Assembly: GCA_028023455.1 (NCBI GenBank)
Contig: JAQFVV010012422.1
Span: 10,661,806 to 10,725,805, forward strand
Direction: 5' to 3'
Length of the DNA stretch: 64,000 bases
Source of the DNA: Epiperipatus broadwayi
Lineage: Eukaryota > Onychophora > Udeonychophora > Euonychophora > Peripatidae
This document shows positions 34,335 through 47,800 of the stretch, in pieces (within the stretch, counting starts at the first letter, position 1; every line of letters begins with the position of its first letter). The position numbers and the translations under genes are program-made. Below the pieces are notes generated by a model that saw only the letters and a program-made list of their open reading frames with translations, ran no database searches and was not told the DNA's origin.

Positions 34335-34580
34335 TGAGTTATTTATAAAATTGAATGTTTAGATTGTAAAAAAGATAATAGGAATGTATATAGGTACAAC
34401 AAAGAATAAATTAGGGACAAGTTTGAAACAACATTTAAGTGATAAAAATTCAAATGTTAACATACACAGTAAAAAATTTGGACATATAGATTTTAAGATA
34501 AGAATGTCGGAAAAAGTAAGATTATATATAGAGAATGGTATAATAATTATACTTGCAATAATGGTGAGTTTTCTAACATC
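34335..34580 (+). pseudogene. Penelope-like element: GIY-YIG endonuclease remnant
   Basis: Translation gives an E-C-L-D-C-K-K segment followed by YIGTTKNKLGTSLKQHLSD and a FGHIDFKIR stretch. This matches the C-x-x-C, YIG-x-T, R/K-x-x-H pattern of the GIY-YIG endonuclease at the C-terminus of Penelope-like proteins. It is in frame from 34,384, and a frame change occurs just before. Together with 32,860-33,535 it shows one decayed element in the plus orientation. The order of domains matches the family. Confidence 0.65.
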
Positions 34581-36202
34581 TTTATCTTGGTATGTCAATA
34601 GATTCATGTTGTGGTGGAAAATCATATTAATGCTCTCTGTCATCATCTACATAGATTCAGTTATTTTATATTATTTAACTTTTTTTCCCCTACTAACACT
34701 TTATTATTGATTTACAAATCTTTCTACTAAGGTATTTTGTCTTACATAATATGGGTAGGATCAAGTAAAGGCAAGGTCTCTCCAATACACATTTTTCAAA
34801 ATCATATTTTATATATTATAGCAGGCAGAAAAAGATTAGGTTCAAAAGATTTATTTCTCAAATATTATATATTTCAATAAATCAACTATATCTATTTAGA
34901 ATAATTTTAGAAACATACACTAATTGTATGTCAAGACATTTCTGTAAATTACATAATCAAAGATAGAGAACATATCTTAGCCATTATTTATTTAACATAA
35001 TAGCATGTTGCTTGGGATTAACTACATCAAAAACATGCTTGAAGAATGTAATCTCAACAGAATATGATATATTATAATTAGTTAAATTTTGAGATTATTA
35101 ATTCTGTTTATCATTATTAATCATTTATTTATGCAGTTACTTTTCTGTGGATTTGCTTTCTGCACCCAATTCTTGTTGTCAGGAAAAGTAATATTTTTGT
35201 TTAACTTTAATTAATAAATATTTATGTAATTAAATAAGTAAGTAAAAACTGTTTAAATTTTCATCACCTTGCAGTAATACTAGCTTCTTCAAAGGGTTAT
35301 TTGCCTTAGAATAGGCTATTTAAAAACCAACTGACCTACATACAAGATAAAACTGGGAATAGACAGCAGATCAAAACAAGAATATATATTATTATTAATA
35401 TGTAGGATAAAAAAAGCTTTAAAATATATAAAATAAGTTACAATACATGTGAATTGAAACTCAATACACAAACTCATAAAAAAATAAACTTATTTGCATT
35501 GTTTTTTAACTGTCTCAAATTGGCTTTAGGTAGAGAATTTATAATACATGCATAAATGGCAGTGATTATTGTCATTTACAGTAATATAAAACATTGTAAA
35601 AAAACAGGTGCAATAATTCAATTCTTTGTCTTGATATTTGAAATTCCTGTGCTTCTATGGAGACTATACTAACTAGAATGATTTAAAAACTAAGATTAAG
35701 TTTTTAAAAGAAGAAAAAAAAACTTCAGAAACTCTTGCAGTAGATAAAACCTAACATAAAAGAATTAGGAAATGACAAAATTCCAAGATAACTAGCAAAA
35801 TGTTAAAACGCAGAATTTTTAAATAGTTGATTCAACATCCTTTTTAAAAAAATAAACACATTAATTCTATTATACTGTTAATAACCTTAGCCAACAAATA
35901 ACCTTTGTCGAGCTGAATTCAAAAATACATTGTTTTGTTATATCATGTTCGATTAACTGCCAATAATGCAAAATGCTATTTTGTCATGATGTAAAATTTT
36001 CAATAACTTAGTATTGATTAGGTTGAAGACATTAATATAAATGTTGGTATGCAATGTGTAATCTTATTTTTTGAACTCAAGTAAAAGATGTTTTGTAAAT
36101 AGTTTGCATGTAGTATTTACTTATGTTTAAACTGATGAAACCAAAGCGTTAAATGTGTATTTTAAACCAGTGATGCCAGTAATACATTTAAATTATTAGG
36201 CA
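34581..36202. other. AT-rich non-coding DNA
   Basis: No gene or recognised repeat. Confidence 0.5.
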
Positions 36203-36605
36203 TTGAATAAATTTGCATAAATTACTACCCAGTTGTTTAAAATCACAACTCAAGCTGACACTCCCAAGCTAGGCTATGAATATGGGGACTAAAGGCTCCT
36301 GAAAGTGCTCAGCCTGATAATTCTCTTGATATTGAACTTCACTTGTTTGCGTAATGCGCAATTTGTAACTTACTGTTCACAGGTGAAGTAGAAACAAGGA
36401 TTTTATTTCAATAAAAATTAATAGTTTTAAATTGCACTTTATGCAAAAAAGTGAAGCTTAGTATTATTAGAAAAAGAATTATAAGGCTTAGCACTTTCGG
36501 AGCACTTATGTTTCCAAGTTCATAGCCTATCTTGGGAGTGTCGGCTTACTTTGAGATTTTAAGCGAAGTTTGGCAGTAATTTATGCAAAATTTATTCAAA
36601 GTTTT
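36203..36605. mobile_element. hairpin element, family F3, copy 1
   Basis: An imperfect palindrome of about 400 bp centred near 36,404. Blocks such as GACACTCCCAAGCTAGGCTA and TAGCCTATCTTGGGAGTGTC, and TTGAATAAATTTGCATAAAT and ATTTATGCAAAATTTATTCAA, pair between the arms. It has no ORF. A third, separate arm lies at 36,785-36,970. Confidence 0.75.
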
Positions 36606-36784
36606 CTTTTATATAGATCATTTTCTGGAGATTACAATGCACGATTCTTTTCGGTTTATTGCATAGTTGTCATTTGCAATAAAGCACGCCTCCTTTATTT
36701 TTCGTTTCGTATCATTACGCTCAATGCACAGCGCCCTTGCCAAAGTAAGTTTGAACCCATAGTCTGTTGTTTTTTAGTGCTTGA

Positions 36785-36970
36785 AAAATATAGGTTTGCT
36801 TTCAGTAATGCCAACACTCTTAAAATAGGCTATGAATATGGAGACATAAGTGTTCCGAAAGCGCTAAGCCTTATAATTCTTTTTCTAATAATACTAAGCT
36901 TCACTTTTTTGTGTAAAGCACAATTTAAAACTTAACACTTAAAGGTGAAGTAAAAACAAGGACTTTATTT
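36785..36970 (+). mobile_element. hairpin element F3, lone arm
   Basis: It repeats one F3 arm, with AATAGGCTATGAATATGG, GCGCTAAGCCTTATAATTCT and CTAATAATACTAAGCTTCAC. Its match is closer to the reverse complement of the right arm of copy 1 than to the left arm, so the two arms may have exchanged sequence or come from different source copies. Confidence 0.65.
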
Positions 36971-38595
36971 AAATTATAGTTACTCATACATAATTTTACT
37001 AAGAATATAATCAAGAATAGCTAAGGAAAAATTAATGCATGTAGCATATACCTATATATATATACATATATAGATACTATTTCAGAAATTTGCCAATTTC
37101 ATCCTTAGTTTTCACTCTTCAAGTACAAAATTATGCATCCAAAGAAATGAGGTACAAGCAAAACAACTTAGAAAACAATGTAAAAGGTTTGTGAGTTCAA
37201 AGTTTATTTACATTTCACCCTTTTGAAAATGTACATTGGTCCTGATATTACCTTTTGCTGTAGAATTTGTAATTTTTGAAAGTTTTGAGTGCTATCTGAA
37301 GAATTTTGTAAAGATTGAATTCTGTGTATCCCTAAACACTAGTCATGGTATTTTTAAAATACTTATAATAAAAAGTTTTTATATTTACAATAATGCAAGC
37401 ATGGATACAAATGGAAGTAAAAGGCACCTAGAACATGAACTTGTTGGGTCATATCTTAAGTATTGATAGGCAGTTTTGAAAAGGAATGTCAGCCTAATAT
37501 TTCCAACTGAATAATGTAGAACTGGAATTTAAAACACTTCTATTTATACAAGTGATTTGAAAAAGGCATCTAGATTCTTATCTACATCCAAATTTCTGTC
37601 ATGCTCTTCTTATTGCACATCTGGAGGAAATGAATTATGAATGACTCAGGCAAGTTCATCTACAATAGGTGATTGCAACACACTAAAAATAATCAAATGC
37701 TCACAAACAATCATATCTAAAGTTATATAATTGTGTATAAAGAGAGATGCATGAGAACATCTTTCAATATTACATCTTATAGTTGTAGATATTAAAAAAA
37801 AAACAAAGTTCTACAACTAGAGATGAAATGAAGAAACTGACATTGTATTCAAACTCAGGGCATCAATTTCAATCAAAATAATTGTTTCTATTTTACTGCA
37901 AAATCATGTTGGCTAGTATAATATAGCAAGTCCAGATGATAAATTGATTCTATAATGGACTGAATTTCTATTCATAATAATGGAATCTACAAATATTTTC
38001 TCATTGATTAAAACTAAATATATGTAAAATAATCTTATACAATATTTTCTTTGATTTTTTTAATTTTCTCCCTATATTATCATTATTTTTCAGACTAACA
38101 CAAAAGTGCCTCTATAGGATGTGATCTACCCATCAAATATTATATTAGGCATACCAATGACCAAAAAACTAATCACTACAAAATAAAAATATTTTTTATT
38201 GAATTTATAAGAAATGTATTAAATGCATAAAAAATAATTTATTTATAAAGAAAATAAGATGTTTTTATTAAATTTTCAGTGAGAAGTGTATCAAATGAAA
38301 CATGAAAAGGTTGTGGGGAGGGGGGTTAGTGCATGATAGTCTCTAGAATTTAAGATTCTTGCAAAATGCTGGGCTGTTACTTCCAGAGTTTAAACTTCTT
38401 ATAAACTCCTAAAACAAACCATTCACTTATTTATTTTATCATGAAAATAATATATTTAGCAATAAAAGCAATACAAAATATAGTTAAATATTTTACATCG
38501 AAATTAATTTATGATTAAGAATTAAATGATATTTCTTGCCAAAAATTAAATAATAAATGTATACATTTTATTTTTTAGTGATGAGTTTTCTATGA
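36971..38595. other. AT-rich non-coding DNA
   Basis: A short TATA-type microsatellite lies near 37,050. A plus-strand open frame at 37,236-37,466 has no motif I recognise. No gene is supported. Confidence 0.5.
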
Positions 38596-40135
38596 ATGCG
38601 ATGTGCTATGGCTTCTCCTTTATTGAAGTCAGGAATCTCTCAGCCACTATCCCCAGAGAGACCTGTTAACCACCTTACCTTACCACTCCCCACCCTAAGT
38701 TTTTCCATATTCTTTACTATCCTGCTCCATTCCATTTCCACATCATCATTATCCACTCGTTGGCCTTTATATCTAGATCCTTCTTTTTCCAAATCCAGCA
38801 TACAAACCAAGAACCCAACTTTCTATATTATCACTATGTTTATATTTATTCTCCCACAACCTCATGTGTAACATTTACATTCAATTAGCAGATGCCTAGT
38901 ATTTTCCATGCCTTTCTTACCTAACTTGCAGACTAAATCACCCACATTCCTGTATTTATATATTCCCTTATTAATAACGATCATGTTCAAGGCTTAAAAA
39001 GTAAAAACTACTTTCCTTGCTATTATTGTAAATTAACTCACATCAAATATTGTTTACTTCTATATTTTAACTCTCCATACTAGTTCTCCATCTCCCTATT
39101 TTTTAGTAATGCATCTATTCTTCTATTCCAGGGATGGGAAAATAGTGGCCTGAGGGCCACATGCAGCCCACTAAGAGTTTTTATGTGGCCCACCAAGACA
39201 ATCAGAAAAATCCGCCTTGAACTGAGATTTCCTTCCCATGTGCGACTGAAGATTTGTCTTGTATTTTCCATTAGGATGGTTCACATCAATACACATGCGC
39301 AGTGTAGATATGATGTGCAGTGCTTTTCCAGTTGATCTAGTTAATTTCAATTTTGTCTTTGCATTAGCAAATATATACATTTCCAACTTTAGTGAAACCA
39401 TGAACCCTCTGAAAAAATGTAAAATCAGTGATGAAATGTTGTGTGTTTAATGAAGAATGGACAAACAAATATTTCTTTGATAATACAGGGAATAAGTAGT
39501 GTGTTTATTGTGTCATGAAAAAAAGGTGCAGCCCTCCATTAACCTTCGCTTCCACAAAGTGGCTCCCAATGCGGCCCTCCACCAACCTTTGTGGCCCCCA
39601 AGCCAAAACAATTGCCTACCCCTGTTCTATCCCATTCTTTCCTACTATAACACTCAACAATCTTCCTAATACAATCATCCCACTTTTTGTGCAAGTATAC
39701 TGACATAGTCTTTATCCAAATCTGCATACAATACTACTTTTGTCACCCATCTTGTTGTCTGTTCTTTACTCATAACTCAATGAAATACTATTTTAGTTAT
39801 TCTCTTACTATCCATAAATTGCTATCTATCAAACATTTTCATTTTGCATCTCTCATATAAAAACTTGAGCATCCCATTTCTCCTTGAGTTACCATCCACA
39901 CATCTACATCTAATGCATGCCTTTCTACTTCTTTGTACTTTTTCCAAGTAATCTAATACCCTTTTACTAACACATAATGCATCATTACCATATGTTAACC
40001 CTGTTACTGCAACCCCCTTAGCTATGTCATATTTATTATATGAAAACATAGTTAATTTCCTTATCAGTCCCTTTATTTTCTTTGCTTCATTTATCAATTT
40101 TTTCTCTCATTCACCCAAACAATTTCTCTGCTTAA
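38596..40135 (-). pseudogene. decayed LINE 3' portion (split by hAT)
   Basis: The 3' end (from 38,596) matches 10,955-11,660 (GGCTTCTCCTT, GAAGTCAGGAATCTCTCAGC). Further in, minus-strand translation gives a VYLHKKWDDCIRKIVECYS segment (39,727-39,640) and a LTYGNDALCVSKRVLDYLEK segment (within 40,097-39,822), typical of the region after the reverse transcriptase in such LINEs. Many frameshifts. A hAT-type element interrupts it at 39,129-39,624. Confidence 0.7.
39129..39624 (+). mobile_element. hAT non-autonomous derivative with 8-bp target duplication
   Basis: Terminal inverted repeats CAGGGATGGGAAAAT and ATTGCCTACCCCTG fit the CAGGGRTGGGCAA type of hAT (Charlie-like) elements. The 8-bp flanks TTCTATTC (39,121-39,128) and TTCTATCC (39,625-39,632) are a near-exact target duplication, the hAT size. 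Joining the flanks restores the LINE host sequence as in 11,505-11,560. Inside is a relic of the transposase start (MNPLKKCKISDEM, then NEEWTNKYFFDNTGN across a stop), resembling the N-terminal BED-finger region of hAT transposases. The catalytic part is deleted. Confidence 0.88.
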
Positions 40136-40140
40136 GACAC

Positions 40141-40400
40141 ATGATGTGATGTATTGTGGCTTCTCCTTAAATGAAGTCAAGAATATCTCATCAATTATGC
40201 CCAGATAAACCTGTTAGCCATTTTATTTTCCATTTCCCACTCTAAATTTTCACATATTCTACTCCAAGCCATTTCCACAACATAATCTTTGTCAACTCTA
40301 TAACCTTTATATCTAAATCCCCTTTATCTTTTCCCAAACCCAGCATAAAAACTAATAATTCACCTTCTGTATAATCACTTTTTTCATATTTATTTTTCCA
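40141..40400 (-). pseudogene. another LINE 3'-end copy
   Basis: It starts GATGTGATGTATTGTGGCTT like the copy at 10,970 and continues through CCCCTTTATCTTTTCC to about 40,400, where a foldback element begins. It lies directly behind the LINE copy ending at 40,135, so the cluster is a stack of related truncated insertions. Confidence 0.7.
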
Positions 40401-40665
40401 TAACTTCATTATATATCCCCAGACTAGTTTCTGGCTTGTGGCCTTCTTTGGTGAGGAGCCTTGGATCAGAGAGCACTGTACCTAGATCTTAGGCTCTAAT
40501 GCAACCCTCTAGCAGCCAGAAAACTAGTCTGGGGATATTGTATGAGTAGGCACTTAATGGGGAGTTTATGCACAAGCCTTCTGGCATCCATTGATTACTC
40601 TAGCTTGTTGTGTGGCAATAAGCAAGCATAAGAAATGGTAATCATGTGATGTTTATTGGATTTTC
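40401..40665. mobile_element. foldback element F1, copy in the LINE cluster
   Basis: It contains ATCCCCAGACTAGTTTCTGG, the inverted GAAAACTAGTCTGGGGATAT, GAGCACTGTACCTAGATCTT, and the F1 end GCATAAGAAATGGTAATCAT followed by GTGATGTTTA. It inserted into, or next to, the LINE 3' end at 40,141-40,400. No clear target duplication was found. Confidence 0.7.
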
Positions 40666-40669
40666 TTAT

Positions 40670-41700
40670 TACCGAGGATATCTTTAACTAAGTCTCCATA
40701 TTTTTCTATTCTAAATATCCTCCTCTAACAATCCATTTTCTCATGTTGTTTATCAGATTTTGTCAGTTTTCTTGGTCTTTTTTCTCCCTCCCCTTCACAT
40801 CCTATTCAATCATTTTTTAATATTGTTTATATTCAATTTTATATCATCTCAATTTCCTTTCTTCAATGGCTGTTCCATTTTTTAATCAACTACTTCTCTA
40901 ATTTTTTCATTTATGTTTTTATCCAATTTTGAACTTTTTGATCTCCCGCAATGCAGATTTCCAGTGTCAGCAATAAATTTATTCATTTTCATTTGACAAT
41001 GTCCAAATTTTCCTCGTATAATAATACACTCCATATTAGGATCGTACATAAATATATATAGCTTTTCATTTCCATCAAGCGTTATTCCTATTTCTATTGC
41101 CTGTTTTATTTTACCAATTCTTCTAAGTCTCTTTTGAATAAAAACATTATTTTTCAATCACTGATCCTAAATATTAAAAATTCTTTATCTTCATTTTTTA
41201 AATTAATGATCAATATCACTTCCTTCTGTTACCAAATATTCTTTCCAAAATTGATATTTAATTCCCATTTCATTTATTCCTTCATAAATTTTCTCAGAAT
41301 ACATTCAATATCCTTCCATATTATATACTATAATCATCTGATCATCAGCAAATAGAATATTTATGATTTTATAATCTTATGTCCATTTTTTACATTTGTT
41401 TGACCATTCTTTCTAAGGCATAGCAATATATATTTTAAATCGAATTGGGACAGACATCCCTGCAAATATTTTTTTTCATGTCAAAAATTCTTCCAACAAC
41501 TGATTACCATTTACTTGACATCTACATCTATCTTATTCATATATTACCCTAATTACATCAATCACTGAATCAGTGGTCCTGGTCATTTTTCATTAATTTC
41601 CACAGCAATTTCTAAGGAAAACTACCATATGCTTTCTTCAAGTCAATAAAAACTCTTCTCCATGAATTTTCCATTGTAAAATCATTGTTTTCAACTGATT
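40670..41700 (-). pseudogene. LINE reverse-transcriptase remnant
   Basis: Minus-strand translation shows, in order, VFIDLKKAYGSFP (about 41,655-41,615; the D-x-x-K-A-Y block), a GMSVPIRFKIYIAM segment (about 41,460-41,420; compare Q-G-x-x-x-S-P-x-L-F), and ILFADDQMIIVYN (about 41,358-41,320; the catalytic F-A-D-D box). A 91-codon open stretch follows (41,157-40,882) with GKFGHCQMKMNKFIADTG, which I do not recognise. Frames are broken between blocks. Confidence 0.65.
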
Positions 41701-41939
41701 CTTCCCAATATCTTCATTATATTGCTAGTAACACATACTTCTTTATAGTGTACACATTTGCTTGTTTCCTTTCTCAAATATTGATGACATATACATCCCA
41801 AATACATATTTCAATGTATATTTCCTATAAAGTGTTGATCTATCTGGCAATAAATTTAACAATTTTTTTCACCATATTTTAACTCTTATTTTATACCAAT
41901 TGAAATGCTTTCACATTAATAATAAACAGCTACTCATGA

Positions 41940-44850
41940 GTATTGTCATTTCGACTCAAAAAACGAGGGAACACTCTAGAAATGTGTTTTGCGATGACTA
42001 AACACATCAATCTGCGCAACACAATTAAGTCAATTTATAGAACATGTTGTTCCATTTTTCTGTTTGATATTTTACAATGTTGTTTTTTAGTTTCTTCAGC
42101 AGAAAACTTTTCTGAAATACTTCAATATCATGTTTAACTATACCAATGTATTTAGCAATATCTTCCCAATGGAAACAATTAACATCACACTTCTTTAGAA
42201 TATCTTTGAGATAATTCTTATAACTCAGACAGAATATACCTTTCCTATGAAACTCATGCTCAAGTTCATGTCCAACCCAATAAAAAATGTGATTTTACAA
42301 TAATGGACTCAATAACATCACATCCAGCAACTGAAGAAAACATTGATTAGTTTTACAATCTTACTATTGTATTTTTAAAATTTTCCAATATTGCATCCAA
42401 GTGTCATTTCCATGTAATAAATTAGGTAAATAATAGCTTTACATACTTATAAACTACCAAGATATTTAAACTGATTTCTTTGCGGTGATAATCATCCAAA
42501 TTAAAAGTTGCTGAGGATTTTTCTTCTGTCACTGACTGACAAAGAACTTGCGAGTTTTTTGAACATTAATTAATAAACCAAGGTCTTTACAAGTTGCATT
42601 CAAAGCATTAAGAATATTCTGTAACACAGTCATTATCATATTGTAAATACCAAATGTTGTTTTTAATCAATTCAAATTAAAAATTCCACCATCAAACCTG
42701 TGTTGTATCTTGACCCCTTTTTGATTAAGACACCTATAAACAATTCATAAAGCTACCGTCTTAAAAATTGCAAATAATGTTGGAGCAAATACACAATCGT
42801 GTTTCAAATGCCTGATTTTCCACATGTAGTAATAAGACTTTCATTTCATTGTGTACATATAACATGAATAAAGTTTGGTGGACAACCAACTAACTTCAAA
42901 CAATGCCATAAATGCTTGACAAGATGAGTGAAAGCAAAATATAAATCACTTCTTTGTTCCTAACATTTTTTGTTTCCTGACAAAAATCATATCTATAATG
43001 CTTCTCTAAAACAACATCGAGTCTCTGATAATCAATTTATTTACCAAAATTCTTTCAAGTACTTTTGCTATAATGGATAATAATGAAATTCCATAATAAT
43101 TACAACAGACTTTTCAACTACCTTTGTGTTTAAAAATTGGCAAAATAAATGTATCCTTAAGATCGAATGACAAAATTTAATAAGGTGATATTCCTAAAAA
43201 ATTTCAATATTTTTGATGCTAATAGATTGTCATCATATTTTAAAACCTCCGGGTATTTCATCATGACTTAGTCTTTTCAATTTCTAATATTTCAAAGAAC
43301 TACTTTGAGTTCATTAAACTTAGTATTCTTGTCCAAATGTAAATGAGTAGATAAAATGGATGTATCATTAAAAGTCATCTTAATTCTTATGTCATTATTC
43401 AAAAGATGATTAAAATATTCTTTCCATCTCTTCAAAATATCATTATTATATAGAATGCCGTTGCTGGATTTAATAAGACTGTGATGTCATTTCACAAATC
43501 CACATCACTTTTAATGCATCAAAAAACAAAATCTAGAATGACCACGATCAGCAAATGTCTGTATCTTGTTTGCAGCTTTAATCCATCAATCATTTTTAAG
43601 CCTTTTTGTCGATCATTGAATTTAGAAGTTCCACATAAATCACTAATAACAAGCTCATTATCATAAAACAATTAACGATTCCTCTTTTTAGTGAATTCAA
43701 GAATAGATTTACTGGTAAGTAATACAACAGTCCTGAAGATCCAAATTAGCAATTTCAGTGTTTAAGTTGTGAAATTTAGTTCTTAGATCCTTCTAAAGAA
43801 TGAATATCAATTTCTTAATATAATTGGTGATATCTATTTCTTATTGCAACTATCATTTTAATCTTGGAGCATAGCAATCTATGATCTGGTCAACAAGTGC
43901 TCATCTAATGTGAACTCTTTTTTGTATTCTTACTTCTAATTATAACATAATTTATTAAACACCATTGTTTTAAGCGTGCATCCAAATCATTTTAGTGATT
44001 TTTCTATCTAAATGAAGTGTTCAAAATAGTCAATGTGTGTTGTATATAAATTCAATAACATACTAATTCAATTAATAGCCTAATACCATTATTTCCAATA
44101 ACGTTTGGTTAAAGCCTACTATTTGTATCAACACATGCATTAGTCTCCAAGAAGAAAAAAATGATCTTTTACTGGTATAGCTGTAATAATGCTATTCAAC
44201 AAGAAATAAAAACTTTCCTTCTCTGAATCTATAGGCACTAATAAAATGAACACTTGTACCATTATGCAAGCAAGTTTTAAGATTACTAGCCTTTAATTGA
44301 TAAGAGAAATATCATTAATAGAAAATAATAAATTAGATTTTGCAGCAAATCCAACACCATGGATTTTTTCACTGATTAATCATGCCTTTCCAAAAAAAAC
44401 TTGTATCCATTGATCTGATCTAATAAACTTCCTTACTCTGGGAGATGTTTACCAGCCTCAAGTTCAGTCCTCCAGTCTGATCTAGAAGAGTTTGTACCAA
44501 ATAAAGGATGCATAGTCTATGTACTTATATTTAGAAAAAAAAAAAAAATTACAATACTTATCTTTAGTACTTTACCATTACTATTTTTATTACTGAAATG
44601 AGTACTCCACCTGGTGAAACTACCTAGCCACTGCGTGAGACAGGCCATTTTTAGACATAGGTAGGAGCATCCCTAAATAGGGCTGCGGAAACATTCTATC
44701 TTTACCAGTCGAAACTTCTGCTTCACTTAAAATTCAGTTCCAAATTGATTCATTAGCGATTGTACTACCTAGAGCAAAAATCACAACTAAGGAAAGCCAG
44801 CCTCCCCCTATCATTGCTTTTTTAATTCTTGAGCGCTTGAACTAAAAAAC
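41940..44850 (-). pseudogene. decayed near-full-length LINE of a second family (endonuclease, RT, C-terminus)
   Basis: Reading from right to left: a GC-richer leader (44,840-44,600), an endonuclease remnant (WKGMINQ near 44,385; KRSFFSSWR and DHFFLL-like pieces near 44,170), an RT remnant (FILPIFKHKGS, then ISLLSIIAKVLERILVNKL at about 43,090-43,030; CVFAPTLFAIF near 42,790), and a C-terminal segment (LKDILKKCDVNCFHWEDIAK near 42,210-42,150). Stops and shifts are frequent. The order endonuclease-RT-C-terminal domain identifies a non-LTR retrotransposon different from the RTE family. It is an old copy. Confidence 0.7.
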
Positions 44851-47800
44851 AAATTGTGTTAGAAGTATTGTGTGCAAAGTTAAAGATTGTCACAGTTATT
44901 ACAAGATTTCCAATGGCATGTGAGGTTCAAGGTTACCGGGTCTTACAATAACTTAAAAAGTGCCGAAGAAAAAGAGGAAGTTATTGTATTCTGAATAATA
45001 GATTAAATATTTACTCTTATATAGACGAGTTTTATAATACATTTGATGTATTATTTCAACTTGTAAATAATGTATATATGCTTATTTTTACCAAAAAGTT
45101 TGTTCTACTTTTTAATAGGTAGTTTTCGGCATCACGCATAACCGAAAACTACCGTATTTTTATTTTAATATGAATTACATAATGAAAATTATAGTAAATG
45201 ACTTACTGTGCAGCCAGTAGCTTGGAAAATCATATTATTCAAGCACTAAAATGAGGAGTATAACAATTTCATTCAATTGACCAAATTGGGTTTTTATTCT
45301 CAGCTGAAATCAATTCATGAATAAATTTACAACTAAACTGCTTTGAGTTTAGTCACACCTCCCGATTTGCTAATCCAAAAATGCTAAGTGCAATTTTATG
45401 GAAATATTTTATGATTTCTTTGATGCCGATTGTCTAAATGAAGTTATGGCAAGTCAACTGATATTTAGATTAAATTATAAAAATACTGAATGCTCATTTA
45501 AAAACCATAAAAAAAAATCTGGATTTTGGAATTTATATATAATTGTAAAGATTAATATATTAAACATATATGTATTAAAAATAACATTGAGTGAATATAT
45601 TCGTATTTGGAAACATGTCAGAAACACATTAAATGGTGCATCTGTTAAAGGTTTCAGCCTTTCACATTATTATTATTAAAATGTTTCTTGTAAATTAAAG
45701 TTATTAAATAAAAAGCAATTGACTTTAGGATATTTAAAATGTTTTAACTAATTGATGAGTGATTCCTATGAAATGCATCTTGCGAATCATTCATGTGTCC
45801 ATAACTATATGCTAAAGAAGCAATGTGAATGTGTATAGTATTTGTAAAATATGCAATCTAGTACATAAGTAAAAAGTGCTATAATATAAATAAGCATTAA
45901 AAGGCTATTAGTTGTCTTAGTAAAAATAATATTTATTAAAAGAATTGAATTCTATTCTAATAATTACTGTATATGGTGTATAAAATACCTTAGCAATAAT
46001 TGTATTGCCTACATATTTTCTCAGAGTTCTCTTTATCCTACTCTAGAGCCATCTATTGTGAGATTAAATAATCAATGGACATAAAATGGTATAGTGTTAT
46101 AAAAATTTTATACTTACCCTGGATGTATAATAGAAGCATCAAATTAAGTACGAATTATAAAATACTTATTGTATATTCATATTATCAAATACTTGGTGAA
46201 TAAAAAATAATGGATTAGTTTTAATGCTTGGAGGAATATAAGGTTCAAACAACCGAATTACCAGACTGGAATCAACCCGAGTAATTTACACTCCAGTCTG
46301 ATGCTATATCATTGCATCAAACAATGCAGGGCTAACAAACAGGCCTACAATACTAAACAGTGCCTAGGTGGTCACACATCAAAGTATTTAATACCATAAT
46401 ATTGCTTAATTTAATGATCAGATGAGAACTCATGTTCAACATGATTAAAGAAAGCACGAGATTAAGTATTATTTATAAATAATGAATTATCTTATAAAAT
46501 ATGTACTATATATCCGTATTATCTAATATATTGTGACTAGTTGAAATATTGACAATTAACCATATTCATTTTAAATGTATAATTTGGATATTTTATTATG
46601 CTTTAATAATATATTGAACTAAATATTTGCAGTAGTGCATTAATTAAGCAATAATGTGTTTAAAGAATAAATATTACTCTTAAAAATTTGTTGTATTTTG
46701 CCTTTTTTTTTTATCACTGAAGACATTTGTACATTTTTTAATCAAAGACATGGCCCATTAGTTTATTTTTTAGAAACAATACATTTTACATTTCTGCTTC
46801 TATAGCACAGTATTATTTGAAGTAAATTTTTTAAAAATGGCTATATGATTATAGAACAATTTTCTTTGGCAAGAATAATGGTGATTTTAATTACTGTTTT
46901 ATACTCATTGAAATTATACTAAGTTTCAGATAATTTTTTATTAAAAAACAACTTGAAAGATTCCTTATTCTAATATTTATTATATTTAGCTTTATCAATA
47001 TATACTGAGATAACTGTAAATGTCAATTATACCAAGGCTTCTCATGAAGGAGACCAATATCCAAAATTAATTTGAAATTTGGATAAAGCTCTACCATCTA
47101 GTGTACATATGACCCTGGAATAGAAAGAACTATAGTGCTTAATAAGTCTCCCCCCACCCCTGCATACAACAGATCTTTATATGAAGATCCCCTGTACTGA
47201 TCATTATCAATATATCCCCAATATTTCTGTACATTATAAATGATCAGGAAGACATGCCACATTTGAAACACCAAACATGATAGATGAAGCATTGATCAGA
47301 AACTTTTAATTCTTAAACCCATCACTTGACCTAATTAATGGAGTAATGCAACATTAATTACATATTATTTTGCATAAAATATCTTTGAAAATGTTCTGGA
47401 TAAATGTTAAATAGAAATAAATTGGCTGAAATAACTAGTTATGCCTTCATCTATTTCTATCAATCCACCAATTTTGAAAAGCATTGCATAAAAAAGCTTC
47501 CCTTTACTTAAAAAAATTGGTGCACTTTAGTAGCCTATTCAAGAATGCTTTTACATAATAAAATTGTTCAACACTGATATACACATAATCATACCCAAAA
47601 CTATTATTGTAATAGACACCGATTTAAGGATGCCAAGACACCACAAATATCATTAGCTTTCTTGTTTGTAAAGAAAAATATATATCCATAGTTTTACAGA
47701 AAGAATTTGTATTGAACCAGTTCATCTAGGATTGATCTTTCTAGATGCAATTGAAGTCACATAAATAGATTCAGAATTAGTCATTAAGCTCAACTTCATA

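Noticed and set aside
47098-47292. A minus-strand 64-codon frame with a conserved-looking SSYKDLLYAGVGGDLL stretch
   Set aside because: I could not tie it to a family, splice site or repeat, so it is mentioned only in the description of the surrounding region.
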